DNA of 64,000 nt from Afipia birgiae 34632 (lineage in GTDB: Bacteria > Pseudomonadota > Alphaproteobacteria > Rhizobiales > Xanthobacteraceae). Position numbers and translations under genes: made by a program. Positions 26,301 through 36,062 of the stretch are shown here, one piece after another. The stretch's first letter is position 1. Every line of letters starts with the position of its first letter. The stretch lies in the NCBI RefSeq assembly GCF_000308295.2, contig NZ_HG326655.1, forward strand, positions 228,574 through 292,573, given 5' to 3'. The notes under the pieces are model-generated. The model made no database searches and was not told the DNA's origin. It worked only from the letters and a program-made list of their open reading frames with translations.

Positions 26301-27479
26301 TCACCTGAACGTCTTGCGCGGGTCAAATGCGTCGCGCACGCCCTCGCCGATAAAGATCAGAAGCGACAGCATGATCGCGACCGAGAAGAACCCAGTAAAA
26401 CCAAGCCACGGCGCCTGCACGTTGGCCTTGCCCTGCGACAGCAGTTCGCCGAGCGAGGGCGAACCCGGCGGCAGGCCGAAGCCAAGGAAATCCAGCGCCG
26501 TCAGGGTCATCACCGAGGACGACACGATGAACGGCAGGAAGGTCATGGTCGCCACCATGGCGTTCGGCAAAAGGTGCCGGAACATGATGGTGCCGTTCGA
26601 CACGCCGAGCGCCCGCGCAGCCTGGATGTACTCGAAGTTTCGTCCGCGCAGAAACTCCGCACGCACGAGGCCGACCAGCGACACCCATGAGAACAGCAAC
26701 AGGATGCCGAGCAGCACGAAGAATCCGGGCACCAGCACCGAAGACAGGATCAACAGGAGATACAACGACGGGATCGCGGTCCACACTTCGATGAAGCGCT
26801 GAAACAACAGATCGACCCAGCCGCCGAAATAGCCCTGGATGCCGCCGGCAGCGATGCCGATTACCGATGAGATGATTGTCAGCGCGAGGCCAAACAGAAC
26901 CGAGATACGGAAGCCGTAAATCAGGCGCGCGACCACGTCGCGGCCCTGATCGTCGGTGCCGAGCCAGTTGTATTCGAGATCGCGGCAGCCTCGCATTCCC
27001 TTCTTCTCGACCACCGCCTTGCATTGCGCTTCGGTCAGCATCCATGTCGGCTTCGAGGGCGCGGGCGTCGGCAAGTCGAGATTGTGCGTGCCATAAGAAT
27101 AGCGGATTAGCGGCCAGAGAATCGTGCCGCTCTTTTCCTTGATCAGCTTCTGCAGATACGGATCGCGATAATCCGCGGCGGTTTCAAAGTCTCCGCCGAA
27201 GGCCGTTTCGGGATAGGTGACGAAGGCCGGAAAGAACAGCTTGCCGTCGAACTTGATCAGGAACGGGCGATCGTTGGCGATCAGCTCCGCGAACAGCGAG
27301 ATCAGGAACAGCAGGGAGAAAATCCAGAACGACCAGTAGCCACGACGGTTGGATTTGAAATTGCGCCAGCGGCGCTGGTTGAGCGGCGAGATGCCAAGCG
27401 GATGCCGCGAGGGCGGCACGGCTTCGCCCATCGGCGACAGCGTCGTGGTCTCGACCGGCGGTGCAGAAGCGATCGTCAT
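26301..27479 (-). CDS. yejE: Peptide ABC transporter permease (YejE type)
   Basis: The ATG at 27479 overlaps the yejB stop (ATGA) and gives 392 residues. A long N-terminal part precedes the first helix near residue 45, followed by a periplasmic segment of about 100 residues and then the permease core with LGTDDQGRDVVARLIYGFRI (about 160-180), typical of DppC/YejE. The EAA loop is near ARALGVSNGTIMFRHLLPNA. It should form the inner-membrane channel with YejB. The large insert after the first helix distinguishes YejE from DppC. Confidence 0.92.
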   Translation of the reverse strand: MTIASAPPVETTTLSPMGEAVPPSRHPLGISPLNQRRWRNFKSNRRGYWSFWIFSLLFLISLFAELIANDRPFLIKFDGKLFFPAFVTYPETAFGGDFETAADYRDPYLQKLIKEKSGTILWPLIRYSYGTHNLDLPTPAPSKPTWMLTEAQCKAVVEKKGMRGCRDLEYNWLGTDDQGRDVVARLIYGFRISVLFGLALTIISSVIGIAAGGIQGYFGGWVDLLFQRFIEVWTAIPSLYLLLILSSVLVPGFFVLLGILLLFSWVSLVGLVRAEFLRGRNFEYIQAARALGVSNGTIMFRHLLPNAMVATMTFLPFIVSSSVMTLTALDFLGFGLPPGSPSLGELLSQGKANVQAPWLGFTGFFSVAIMLSLLIFIGEGVRDAFDPRKTFR

Positions 27480-28585
27480 ACCTCGCGCGCCTCGAAATCG
27501 ATCCGCGGGTCGATCCACATATAGGCGAGATCCGAGATCAGATTGACCACGAGGCCGACCAGCGAAAAGATGAACAGCGTGCCGAATACCACCGGATAGT
27601 CGCGGTTGAGCACGCTTTCAAAACCGAGCAGCCCGAGACCGTCGAGCGAAAAGATGGTTTCGATCAGCAGCGAGCCCGAGAAGAACGCGTGAATGAATGC
27701 GCTCGGGAAACCGGCGATCACGATCAGCATGGCGTTGCGGAAAATATGCCCGTACAGAACCTGGCGCTCGCTGCACCCCTTGGCGCGCGCGGTCATCACA
27801 TACTGCTTGCGGATTTCATCGAGAAACGAATTCTTGGTCAGCAGCGTCATCGTCGCGAAGGCGCCGAGCGCCATCGAGATCAGCGGCAACGTGATGTGCC
27901 AGAAGTAGTCGGTGATCTTCTGATACCACGGCATTTGCGCCCAGCCATCCGAAGTCAGACCGCGCAGCGGGAAGATGTCGAAGAACGATCCGCCCGCGAA
28001 CAGGATGATCAGCAGGATCGCGAACAGAAAACCCGGGATCGCGAAACCGATGATGATGATGCCCGATGTCCAGGTATCGAATTTCGAGCCGTCCTGGATC
28101 GCCTTGCGAATCCCGAGCGGGATCGAAATCAAATAGGTCAGCAGCGTCATCCAGATGCCGAGCGACATCGAGACCGGCAGCTTCTCCCGAATGAGCTGGA
28201 TCACGCTGACATCGCGAAAATAGCTCTTGCCGAAATCAAACCGCGCGAAATTCCACAGCATCAATGCAAAACGTTCGGGTGCGGGTTTATCGAATCCGAA
28301 CTGCTTTTCGAGGCTCTTGACGAAATCCGGATCGAGTCCCTGTGCGCCGCGATATTTCGAACTGACGGCATCGGCCGACGCACCCGCCTGTGGGCGCGAG
28401 GCAAAGTCGCCGCCGGACGATCCCGATATGCGCGAGCTTGCGCCGGTATCGGAGCCGGACAGTTGCGCGATCACCCGCTCCACGGGCCCGCCGGGCGCGA
28501 ACTGCACCACGACGAATGACACGAACAGGATGCCCAGCAGCGTGGGAATCATCAGCAGGATGCGGCGGGCGATATACGCGCTCAT
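27476..28585 (-). CDS. yejB: Peptide ABC transporter permease (YejB type)
   Basis: This 369-residue DppB/YejB permease starts MSAYIARRILLMIPTLLGIL and has FVVVQFAPGGPVERVIAQL (about 25-43), a family hallmark. An inserted periplasmic segment near residues 45-80 fits YejB. The EAA loop is in TARAKGCSERQVLYGHIFRN (about 243-262). It is placed 3 bp after the second binding-protein gene and overlaps yejE. Expected role: peptide translocation across the inner membrane. Confidence 0.92.
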   Translation of the reverse strand: MSAYIARRILLMIPTLLGILFVSFVVVQFAPGGPVERVIAQLSGSDTGASSRISGSSGGDFASRPQAGASADAVSSKYRGAQGLDPDFVKSLEKQFGFDKPAPERFALMLWNFARFDFGKSYFRDVSVIQLIREKLPVSMSLGIWMTLLTYLISIPLGIRKAIQDGSKFDTWTSGIIIIGFAIPGFLFAILLIILFAGGSFFDIFPLRGLTSDGWAQMPWYQKITDYFWHITLPLISMALGAFATMTLLTKNSFLDEIRKQYVMTARAKGCSERQVLYGHIFRNAMLIVIAGFPSAFIHAFFSGSLLIETIFSLDGLGLLGFESVLNRDYPVVFGTLFIFSLVGLVVNLISDLAYMWIDPRIDFEAREV

Positions 28586-28588
28586 GGA

Positions 28589-30514
28589 TTATTTCGCCTG
28601 CTCGGGCTTGGTCTGTTGGGGCTTGGCTTGGTCAGGCTTGGTCTGCTCAGGCTTCCTGGCTTTCGCCTCATCGGACCACCACAATTCCGGCGCGCCGACA
28701 CCGTTGGCGTAACGTGGAATGTTCGGAGGATGGGCGAAGACATCCCAATAGGCAATGCGATGGCTGGCCGAATACCATTGCGGCACCCAATAGCGCCCCG
28801 CGCGAAACACACGATCGAACGCCCGGCAAGCAATGCGCAACTCGTCGCGATTGTCAGCGGAGATGATGCGCTCGATCAGCGCGTCGATGGCGGGATTCTT
28901 GATGCCGGACAGATTCTGCGATCCCTTGATGTCCGCGACCTGCGACGAGAAGAACGTCCTCATCGCATCGCCTGGCGTGGACGACATGCTGAAGCGCTGG
29001 ATCGCGACATCGAAATCGAAATCGTCCACACGGGCGCGAAACTGTACCGGATCGACCAGCCGCACGCTGGCGTCGATGCCGAGCACTCCCAGATTCTTGA
29101 TGTAGGGCGCGTGGTGGGCCTGAAACGCAGGCTCCTCAAGCAGGAATTCGACCCGGAACGCATCGCCGTTGGGTAATCGGCGCTTGCCATCTTTGATGAC
29201 ACATCCGGCATCCTGCAACAGTTGCGATGCCTTGCGCAGCAGCGAGCGATCCTGTCCCGATCCGTCGGTGACCGGCGGCAGAAATGGTGCGCCGAACACC
29301 TCGTCAGGCACCTGCCCGCGAAACGGCTCCAGCAGCTTGAGCTCTTCCGGCGATGGCGGCCCTTCCGCCATCAGGTCCGAATTCTGGAACGGCGAGACTG
29401 TGCGCGCATAGGCGCTGTACATGATGGTCTTGTTGGTCCACTCGAAATCGAACGCCTGGATCATGGCCTCGCGCACCCGCGAATCCTTGAACTGCGTACG
29501 CCGCGTATTCAGAAACCAGCCCTGCGCGCCAGACGGCGTATCATCAGGCAGCTTCTCCTGCTTGACGCGGCCATCCTTGATGGCGGGGAAATCGTACCGC
29601 GTGTTCCAGATCCGCGCGGTGAATTCCTCACGATAGAGATAATTCCGGCCGGTGAAGCCTTCGAACGCCACGTCGCGATCACGATAAAATTCGTACCGCA
29701 CGGCATCGAAATTGAAAGCGCCGCGTGACACCGGCAGATCTTTTGCCCACCAGTCCTTGACGCGGTCGTACTCGATATAGCGCCCCACCTCGAAGCGGCC
29801 GACCTTGTAAGGTCCTGAGCCGAGCGGAACATCGAGGGTGGATTCCTCGAACTGCTTCTTGTCGTAATAGGTCTTCGAGAAGATCGGCAGTCCCGCCACG
29901 TACAGCGGCACATCGCGGCCGCGCTTGGCTGCGAATGTCGCCGTCACCGTCGCGTCGTCGCTGGCTTCCGCCTTCGTCATGTCGCGCAACTGCTGCTGGA
30001 TGATGGGGTGCCCCTTCTCCTTGAGGATCGTCAGGGAGAACGCCACATCCTTCGCCGTGATTTTCGTGCCGTCATGGAAGCGCGCTTCCGGCCGCAGTGT
30101 AAACCGGTACGTCAGCTTGTCCGGCGAAATTCGCACCGAGCGGGCGACGAGACCGTACATCGCATCGGGCTCATCGCCTGCACGCACCATCAGCGCGGCG
30201 AACGTCTGGTCCATGCCGACCGCGCCGTCACCCTTGAGGACGAAGCTGTTCAGCGAATTGAAGGTGTGGAACGATTGGTTGTAGGCGCGCGATGACGGCA
30301 CGGTGGAGAACACGCCGCCTTTGGGCGCTTCGGCATTGACATAATCGAAACGGGAGAAATCCGCCGGATATTTCAGGTCGCCGAACGCCGACATACCGTG
30401 GGATTCAGGGGCAGCCTCGACATCCGACTGAGCCACTGCCGTGAGCGGCCTCCATGCAGCAGCCATGGCGCCGCCGCCGAGAACGAGAACCCGCCGCCGC
30501 GAAAGGCCGGTCAA
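28589..30514 (-). CDS. yejA: Extracellular solute-binding protein, family 5 (YejA-like, second copy)
   Basis: I place the start at a TTG at 30514 that overlaps the TGA of the upstream gene, giving 641 residues with a twin-arginine signal (SRRRVLVLGGG, about 5-15) and cleavage near AVAQ. A GTG at 30559 is possible but sits deep inside the upstream gene. The mature protein has the family 5 peptide-binding pattern, such as DLKYPADFSRFDYVNAEAPK. It ends with a Lys/Pro/Gln repeat tail. It should deliver peptides to YejBE. It is a paralogue of the gene directly upstream. Confidence 0.9.
   Translation of the reverse strand: MTGLSRRRVLVLGGGAMAAAWRPLTAVAQSDVEAAPESHGMSAFGDLKYPADFSRFDYVNAEAPKGGVFSTVPSSRAYNQSFHTFNSLNSFVLKGDGAVGMDQTFAALMVRAGDEPDAMYGLVARSVRISPDKLTYRFTLRPEARFHDGTKITAKDVAFSLTILKEKGHPIIQQQLRDMTKAEASDDATVTATFAAKRGRDVPLYVAGLPIFSKTYYDKKQFEESTLDVPLGSGPYKVGRFEVGRYIEYDRVKDWWAKDLPVSRGAFNFDAVRYEFYRDRDVAFEGFTGRNYLYREEFTARIWNTRYDFPAIKDGRVKQEKLPDDTPSGAQGWFLNTRRTQFKDSRVREAMIQAFDFEWTNKTIMYSAYARTVSPFQNSDLMAEGPPSPEELKLLEPFRGQVPDEVFGAPFLPPVTDGSGQDRSLLRKASQLLQDAGCVIKDGKRRLPNGDAFRVEFLLEEPAFQAHHAPYIKNLGVLGIDASVRLVDPVQFRARVDDFDFDVAIQRFSMSSTPGDAMRTFFSSQVADIKGSQNLSGIKNPAIDALIERIISADNRDELRIACRAFDRVFRAGRYWVPQWYSASHRIAYWDVFAHPPNIPRYANGVGAPELWWSDEAKARKPEQTKPDQAKPQQTKPEQAK
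28592..28654 (-). repeat. 15-bp tandem repeats encoding a KPxQ(T/A) tail
   Basis: The last 21 codons of the second binding protein are four imperfect copies of a 15-bp unit that reads KPEQT, KPDQA, KPQQT, KPEQA, then a final K before the stop. The DNA copies differ at several positions. The first binding protein lacks this tail. Such hydrophilic repeats can be flexible linkers or wall-interacting extensions; the function here is unknown. Confidence 0.8.
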
Positions 30515-32394
30515 GAACGCCTGCCGATCTTGTCGGCCTTGTCCTTGTCGAACCACCACAGCGTCGGCAGACCGGAACGGCCGTATTTCGGCAGCGGCGC
30601 GTGGCTGAAACGATCCCAGCGCGCGTATCGGGAGAAGCCGTAGGTGAATTGCGGCACAACGTAGTAGTGCCAGAGCAGTACGCGATCGAGCGCCTTGGTC
30701 GCAGCGACAAGCGTCTCGCGATCCTTCGCGAAAATGATCTTGTCGATCAGCTTGTCGATCACCGGATTCTTGATTCCGATGGTGTTGCGCGACCCGGGCA
30801 CATCAGCAGACTCGGTTCCCCAGAAATCGCGCTGCTCATTGCCCGGTGACAGCGACTGCCCCCAGACTTCCGTGACGATGTCGTAGTCGAAGCTGCGCAG
30901 CCGATTTTGGTATTGCGCGGTATCAACGGTTCGAACCGTAACCTCAATACCGAGCCGCTCCAGCGACGGCTTGTAGAACAGGACGATGCGTTCCGACGGC
31001 GGGCTATCGATGAGAAACTCAACCGAAACCTGCTTGCCGTTCTTGTCCACGAGCTTCTGGTCGCGGACCTCATAACCCGCCTCCTTCAGCAGGCGTGTCG
31101 ACTGGCGCCGGTTTTCACGCACCTTGTCGGGATCACCGCCGACCGGATTCTCGTAGGGCTTGGCGATCACCTCGGGCGGAATCTCGCCGTAGACCTCCTT
31201 GAGGATTTCAAACTCCCTCTGAACCGGAACACCCGAACTGGCGAGTTCGGTGCCTTCGAAGTAGCTGTTGATGCGCTTGTACTGGCCGTAGAACAGCTGC
31301 TTGTTCATTTCCTCGAAGTCGAAGGCATAGTTGAAGGCGCGGCGGACGCGCTTGTCCGCAAACAGTTCACGGCGGATGTTGAAGGCGAAGCCCTGCATCC
31401 GGCCGGAATCGTTGATCGGGAATTCCTCAAGGACGACGCGCTTCTCGGTCACGGCCGGAAAATCATAGGCCGTCGCCCAGCTCTTTGCCGACGACTCGAT
31501 GATCCAGTCGGCCTGGTCAGCCTTGAAGGCCTCGAGCGATACCGTCGTGTCGCGGAAAAATTCAAACCGCATCTCATCGAAATTATTCTGGCCGATCCGC
31601 GTCGGCGTCTTCTCGCCCCAGTAATTCTTGACCCGCTCCAGAGTTACGGATCGGCCAGCGACAAAATCCTTGATGGCATATGGACCTGAGCCAAGCGGCT
31701 TCTCGAGCGTCGTCGCGCCGATGTCGCGCTTGCGGCCTTCGCTATCCTTGCCTTCCCACCAATGCTTCGGAAGCACTGTCAATTCACCGACAATGGTCGG
31801 AAGCTCGCGATTGCCGGGCGCATCGAACGTGAACTTGATGTCGTGCGAGCCGACCTTCTCCGCCTTCACCACGTGTTTGTAGTAGGACGAATACATCGGG
31901 CTGTATTTCTTCAGCGACTCCATCGAGAACAGCACGTCTTCCGGGGTGACCGGCTTGCCGTCATTCCACTTCGCATCCTTGCGAAGACGATAGATCACCC
32001 ACGAATGATCGTCGGGATGCGAAACCGACTCGGCCAGCAGACCATATTGGGTTGTCGCCTCGTCCTGCGACCGCGCCATCAAGGTCTCGTAGATCAGCCC
32101 GACCGCAGGCGCGATCGTCCCTTTGACGCCGGCAACAGCGAGATTGAAATTATCGAAGGTGCCGATCGATATCTGCCGGGCGACGCCGCCTTTCGGCGCA
32201 TCCGGATTGACATAGTCGAAACGCTTGAAGTCGGCGGGATACTTGATGTCGCCGAACAGCGATAAAGCATGTTTCCATTCCGGCGCGGCCTGAGCCTGTG
32301 CGAGGCCGACGGTTGTCAGCCCCGCCGCGTTCAGCATGGGGACCGCTGCAACAAACGCACCGCTCTGAAGAAGGCCACGTCGGGAAATGCTCAA
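30511..32394 (-). CDS. yejA: Extracellular solute-binding protein, family 5 (YejA-like, first copy)
   Basis: I chose a TTG at 32394 because AGGAA lies about 8 bp upstream and it opens a clean twin-arginine signal (MSISRRGLLQSGAFVAA). The open frame extends further but that part has no signal character. The product has 627 residues. Its mature start, SLFGDIKYPADFKRFDYVNP, matches YejA, a peptide-binding component of the Yej importer. It is the first gene of the five-gene yej unit on the minus strand, and the next gene encodes a similar protein overlapping by 4 bp. Likely ligands are oligopeptides or muropeptides. Confidence 0.9.
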   Translation of the reverse strand: MSISRRGLLQSGAFVAAVPMLNAAGLTTVGLAQAQAAPEWKHALSLFGDIKYPADFKRFDYVNPDAPKGGVARQISIGTFDNFNLAVAGVKGTIAPAVGLIYETLMARSQDEATTQYGLLAESVSHPDDHSWVIYRLRKDAKWNDGKPVTPEDVLFSMESLKKYSPMYSSYYKHVVKAEKVGSHDIKFTFDAPGNRELPTIVGELTVLPKHWWEGKDSEGRKRDIGATTLEKPLGSGPYAIKDFVAGRSVTLERVKNYWGEKTPTRIGQNNFDEMRFEFFRDTTVSLEAFKADQADWIIESSAKSWATAYDFPAVTEKRVVLEEFPINDSGRMQGFAFNIRRELFADKRVRRAFNYAFDFEEMNKQLFYGQYKRINSYFEGTELASSGVPVQREFEILKEVYGEIPPEVIAKPYENPVGGDPDKVRENRRQSTRLLKEAGYEVRDQKLVDKNGKQVSVEFLIDSPPSERIVLFYKPSLERLGIEVTVRTVDTAQYQNRLRSFDYDIVTEVWGQSLSPGNEQRDFWGTESADVPGSRNTIGIKNPVIDKLIDKIIFAKDRETLVAATKALDRVLLWHYYVVPQFTYGFSRYARWDRFSHAPLPKYGRSGLPTLWWFDKDKADKIGRRS

Positions 32395-32539
32395 ATTGAA
32401 AGTTCCTGTTGCTGGTCGAAAAAGGGTGTCGAGGCAACGTCTTGGCCGATTATGTCGGTTTTTGGATGCGATGCCAGCCCGTTGCGGAGCGTTCTTTGCG
32501 GCGAAATGTCCGGCTCGAAAACAGCAGCAATTGCAACGC

Positions 32540-32566
32540 AAAACGGCCAGGCGAACCTGGCCGTTT
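32540..32566 (-). terminator. Terminator-like hairpin after the cytochrome c gene
   Basis: AAAACGGCCAGG and CCTGGCCGTTTT are a perfect 12-bp inverted repeat around a 4-base loop, 31 bp after the minus-strand cytochrome gene stop. On that strand it ends with TTTT, as expected for an intrinsic terminator. Confidence 0.8.
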
Positions 32567-32597
32567 TCGGATTAAATTTCGGTCACGCGCCGAAAGC

Positions 32598-33146
32598 TCA
32601 TTTGCTGGCGGTCGGCAGCGGCACCGGAGTATCAGCCAGCGTACGCAGGTAGGCGATCAGATCCGCCCGTTCGCTGTCCTTGCTGATGCCGGCAAAGCCC
32701 ATCGCGGTGCCGGGGACGTAGCCCTTCGGGCTGGCGATGAACTTGTTGAGGGCGTCGTAGGTCCACTTGCCGCCCTTGCCCTTCATGGCGGCGGAGAAAT
32801 TGAACCCGCCACGGCCGTGGCCGATCTCGTCGTCAATAAGACCATAAAGATTTGGGCCGACCTTGTTCGGGCCGTTCTTTTCAAAGGTGTGGCAGGCCGC
32901 GCACTTCTTTGCAGCGGCAGTACCCTTCTCAACGGAGGCCGTCTGAAGCAGCTTTTCAATCGGCTCGCTCGGCGCCGCGGCGGCAGCCGGGCCGGCGCCC
33001 TCCGCTTCCTTCACCGCGATCTCAAAGCCGGGCTTTTCCAGCTTCTTTGGCGCGAAAATCGCATTGGCGGCCATGTTGGTCGCCAGCAGAACGAGGCAGG
33101 TGCCAAGCACTGCGCCCATGATCTTGTTGAGTTCGAAGGAGTCCAT
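32598..33146 (-). CDS. cycM: Membrane-anchored class I cytochrome c (CycM-like)
   Basis: This 182-residue protein has an uncleaved N-terminal membrane helix (about 8-30), an Ala/Pro linker (about 50-62) and a cytochrome c domain with the heme site CAACH (82-86), GPNLYGL (97-103) and the Met ligand in GTAMGF (Met149). In Bradyrhizobium, CycM carries electrons from the bc1 complex to aa3 oxidase on the periplasmic side; the layout fits. It is divergent from kdsB across 208 bp. Alternative: another c552-type anchored cytochrome. Confidence 0.88.
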   Translation of the reverse strand: MDSFELNKIMGAVLGTCLVLLATNMAANAIFAPKKLEKPGFEIAVKEAEGAGPAAAAAPSEPIEKLLQTASVEKGTAAAKKCAACHTFEKNGPNKVGPNLYGLIDDEIGHGRGGFNFSAAMKGKGGKWTYDALNKFIASPKGYVPGTAMGFAGISKDSERADLIAYLRTLADTPVPLPTASK

Positions 33147-33354
33147 TTGCGATCAGGCCCTAGCCGGAAAGTCGATACGTTTGGCCGCATGAAACGGCCA
33201 CGAATTGCTACCGGGAACAGGCGTGCAGCGCAATACAGGTAGCGGGATCGAGATAACGGTTTGCCTGCCTTCTGGCAACCCGTATAAACGCGCGACCCCT
33301 TGAAAACACCCGTCATTTCCTCACCAATTTGGCCATCCGAGCCGCTTGCCTCCA

Positions 33355-34101
33355 ATGACAGAAACCCGCGCCCTGGTGCTGATTCCCGCCCGTATGGCCG
33401 CAACCCGGCTGCCGGGAAAGCCGCTGCTCGACGTCGGCGGCCTGCCGATGATCGTCCATGTGCTGCGACGGGCGGAAGCGGCGCGAATCGGCCGGGTGAT
33501 CGTCGCGACCGACGCACCTGAGATTGCCCGCGCCGTCACCCAACACGGCGGCGAAGCCGTCATGACCCGCACGGATCATCCCTCCGGGTCAGACCGGATC
33601 TTCGAGGCGCTTCAGACTATCGACGGCGCGGGAGGGATCGACATCATCATCAACGTTCAGGGCGACCTGCCGACCATCGCGCCTGAGGACATTCGCGCCG
33701 TGCTGGCGCCGCTTGACGATGCCAGCGTCGATATCGCCACGCTGGCTGCGGTGATCCGGAAGGACGAAGAAAATACCAACCCCAACGTGGTCAAAGTGGT
33801 CGGGTCCCCCCTGAGTACAACACGGCTGCGAGCGCTGTATTTCACGCGGGCAACCGCACCTTACGGAGACGGCCCGCGCTATCACCACATCGGGCTCTAC
33901 GCCTATCGCAGGCAGGCGCTGGCGCGGTTTGTCGCCCTGCCGCCCTCTCCGCTCGAAACCCGCGAAAAGCTCGAACAGCTCCGGGCGCTTGAGGCCGGCA
34001 TGCGGATCGACGTCACGGTGGTTGACACGGTGCCGCTGGGCGTCGATACGCCTCACGACCTCGAAACCGCGCGGCAAATGCTGGCAGGCAAGGCATCATG
34101 A
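33355..34101 (+). CDS. kdsB: 3-deoxy-manno-octulosonate cytidylyltransferase
   Basis: The ATG at 33355 gives 248 residues. The nucleotidyltransferase signature [20 protein letters not shown] (8-27, approximate) and the VQGDLPTI motif (about 100-107) are those of KdsB, which makes CMP-Kdo from CTP and Kdo for lipopolysaccharide inner core in the cytoplasm. A TTG at 33346 would add three residues and is less likely. It overlaps pheA by 4 bp (ATGA), so the two unrelated pathways share a transcript. The protein is full length. Confidence 0.94.
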   Translation: MTETRALVLIPARMAATRLPGKPLLDVGGLPMIVHVLRRAEAARIGRVIVATDAPEIARAVTQHGGEAVMTRTDHPSGSDRIFEALQTIDGAGGIDIIINVQGDLPTIAPEDIRAVLAPLDDASVDIATLAAVIRKDEENTNPNVVKVVGSPLSTTRLRALYFTRATAPYGDGPRYHHIGLYAYRRQALARFVALPPSPLETREKLEQLRALEAGMRIDVTVVDTVPLGVDTPHDLETARQMLAGKAS

Positions 34102-34961
34102 CCAAGTCGATGAAAATCGCCTTTCAGGGCGAACCCGGCGCCAATTCGCACATCGCGATTCAGGAAGCCTTTCCGGACGCCACGCCGCTGCCTTGCGCGA
34201 CCTTCGAGGATGCGCTGGCGGCGATCTCGTCAGGCGAAGCCAGCCTCGGCATGATTCCGATCGAGAACTCGCTGGCCGGCCGCGTCGCCGACATTCATCA
34301 CCTCCTGCCGCAGTCGGGATTGTTCATCGTCGGCGAATGGTTTTTGCCGATCCGGCATCAGTTGATGGGGCCGCGCGGCGCGAAGCTCGGAGACATCAAG
34401 ACCGTCGAAAGCCATGTCCACGCCATCGGGCAGTGCCGCAACATCATCCGCAAGCTCGGCATCAAGGCGATCGTCGCGGGCGACACGGCGGGCGCAGCGC
34501 GCATCGTCGCCGAACACGGCGACAAGAGCCGCGCAGCGATCGCCTCGCGTCTTGCCGCCGATATTTACGGTCTCGACATTCTTGCTGAAGACATCGAGGA
34601 CGAGGCTCACAACACCACGCGCTTCGTGATCCTGGCGCGCGAGCAGTTGTGGGCTGCACAAGGTTCTGGCCCGCTGGTGACCACTTTTGTTTTCCGCGTG
34701 CGCAACCTTCCAGCCGCCCTTTACAAGGCGATGGGCGGCTTCGCCACCAATGGCGTCAACATGACCAAGCTGGAAAGCTACATGGTGGAAGGCAATTTCT
34801 TCGCTACGCAGTTCTATGCCGATGTCGACGGTCATCCCGACGACAAGAACCTCGCCTATGCGCTGGAAGAACTGAAATTCTTCTCAAAGGAATTGCGGAT
34901 CGTCGGCGTCTATCCGGCACATCCCTTCCGCGTCGCCTTCACGGAAAAGGGCGCGGAGTAA
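34098..34961 (+). CDS. pheA: Prephenate dehydratase
   Basis: This 287-residue monofunctional enzyme has a catalytic domain of about 185 residues starting [16 protein letters not shown], with [11 protein letters not shown] (about 54-64) and the essential TRF in NTTRFVIL (about 173-180). A C-terminal ACT domain has [20 protein letters not shown] (about 217-236); in it the usual ESRP phenylalanine-binding motif reads ESYM. The enzyme converts prephenate to phenylpyruvate for phenylalanine synthesis. There is no chorismate mutase domain. It is coupled to kdsB by a 4-bp overlap and is convergent with the next gene. Confidence 0.94.
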   Translation: MTKSMKIAFQGEPGANSHIAIQEAFPDATPLPCATFEDALAAISSGEASLGMIPIENSLAGRVADIHHLLPQSGLFIVGEWFLPIRHQLMGPRGAKLGDIKTVESHVHAIGQCRNIIRKLGIKAIVAGDTAGAARIVAEHGDKSRAAIASRLAADIYGLDILAEDIEDEAHNTTRFVILAREQLWAAQGSGPLVTTFVFRVRNLPAALYKAMGGFATNGVNMTKLESYMVEGNFFATQFYADVDGHPDDKNLAYALEELKFFSKELRIVGVYPAHPFRVAFTEKGAE

Positions 34962-34967
34962 GGCTAA

Positions 34968-35987
34968 CTAGGCCGCCGCCTGTTTGCCGATTCCGAACGC
35001 TTCCGCCAGCAGGCTGTATGAACGCTTGCGCGCATCGTGATCGTAGGTCGCGGTAATCACCATCACCTCGTCTGGCTTGCTGGCCTCGATCAGCGGCGCA
35101 ATGCTCTGCATCACGGTTTGCGGAGAGCCAACGAACAGCCGCGAGCGGTTGCGTGCGATACTCACACGGTCGGCGTCAGTATACGGATAGGCCTGCGCCT
35201 CCTCGACGCTTGGCAGCGGGCGATATTGCCCGCGGTCGCGCAGCAGGCGATTGAGATCGGCCGACGATGCCAGCCGATCCGCCTCTTCATCGGTCTCGGC
35301 CATGATCACCGCGATCGCCAGAATGGCATGCGGGACGGTTCGCCAATGCGACGGCGTGAAATGCGCGCGATAGTGAATCATCGCGTCGGCCGCATCGTGC
35401 GAGGCGAAATGATGAGCGAACGCGAATCCCATGCCGACCTGCGCTGAGAGTTGCGCGCTGTAGTCGCTCGACCCGAGCAGCCAGATCGGCGGCAGCGGCG
35501 CATCGTCCGGCATTGCGATGACGTTGTTGTAGGGGTGGCCTTCGGGAAAATTGCGCGTTTCCCACAGTGTCAGTTCGATCAAACGCTCGATGAAGTCATC
35601 GCCGCCGCGCGGATCGAACCGCTGACGCAGCGCGTGCATGGTGGTTTGATCGGTGCCGGGCGCGCGGCCGAGTCCAAGATCGATCCGGCCGGGAAACAGC
35701 GCTTCCAGCATCTTGAACCGTTCGGCGACCATCAGCGGCGCATGGTTCGGCAACATCACGCCGCCGGAGCCGACGCGAATGCGCTGCGTCGCCGCTGCGA
35801 TCTGTCCGATCATGATCTCGGGTGCGGGCGACGCGACCGACGAGAGGCTGTGATGCTCGGCCAGCCAGTAGCGCGTGTAACCAAGGCGGTCGGCATGCTT
35901 CGCCAGATCGATGCTGTTGCGCAGCGACTGGGAGGGCTTGGTGCCGGTGGTGACGACAGAAAGGTCGAGGATGGAAAGCGGGGTCAT
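34968..35987 (-). CDS. Luciferase-like flavin-dependent oxidoreductase (LLM class)
   Basis: The ATG at 35987 gives 339 residues with the LLM pattern of the MsnO8-type subgroup: TPLSILDLSVVTTG at the start, YWLAEHHSLSSVASPAPEIM (about 40-59), RIRVGSGGVMLPNHAPLMVA (about 68-87) and GRIDLGLGRAPGTD (about 99-112). These are reduced-flavin monooxygenases or reductases of unknown substrate in most bacteria. It is convergent with pheA. The extended frame upstream of 35987 covers AT-richer DNA and is unlikely to be coding. A pair of interlocked inverted repeats lies 76 bp upstream. Confidence 0.88.
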   Translation of the reverse strand: MTPLSILDLSVVTTGTKPSQSLRNSIDLAKHADRLGYTRYWLAEHHSLSSVASPAPEIMIGQIAAATQRIRVGSGGVMLPNHAPLMVAERFKMLEALFPGRIDLGLGRAPGTDQTTMHALRQRFDPRGGDDFIERLIELTLWETRNFPEGHPYNNVIAMPDDAPLPPIWLLGSSDYSAQLSAQVGMGFAFAHHFASHDAADAMIHYRAHFTPSHWRTVPHAILAIAVIMAETDEEADRLASSADLNRLLRDRGQYRPLPSVEEAQAYPYTDADRVSIARNRSRLFVGSPQTVMQSIAPLIEASKPDEVMVITATYDHDARKRSYSLLAEAFGIGKQAAA

Positions 35988-36062
35988 GCGGCCCAAGCTA
36001 GTGGCTCGCCGGCACCCGTCAAACCACTGCCGTGCATGCCACCCAGCCGTGTTGCCAAAGAA

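Noticed and set aside
32409..33242. 277-codon plus-strand frame over the cytochrome c gene
   Set aside because: The minus-strand gene has a complete heme motif and anchor; the opposite frame has no family features.
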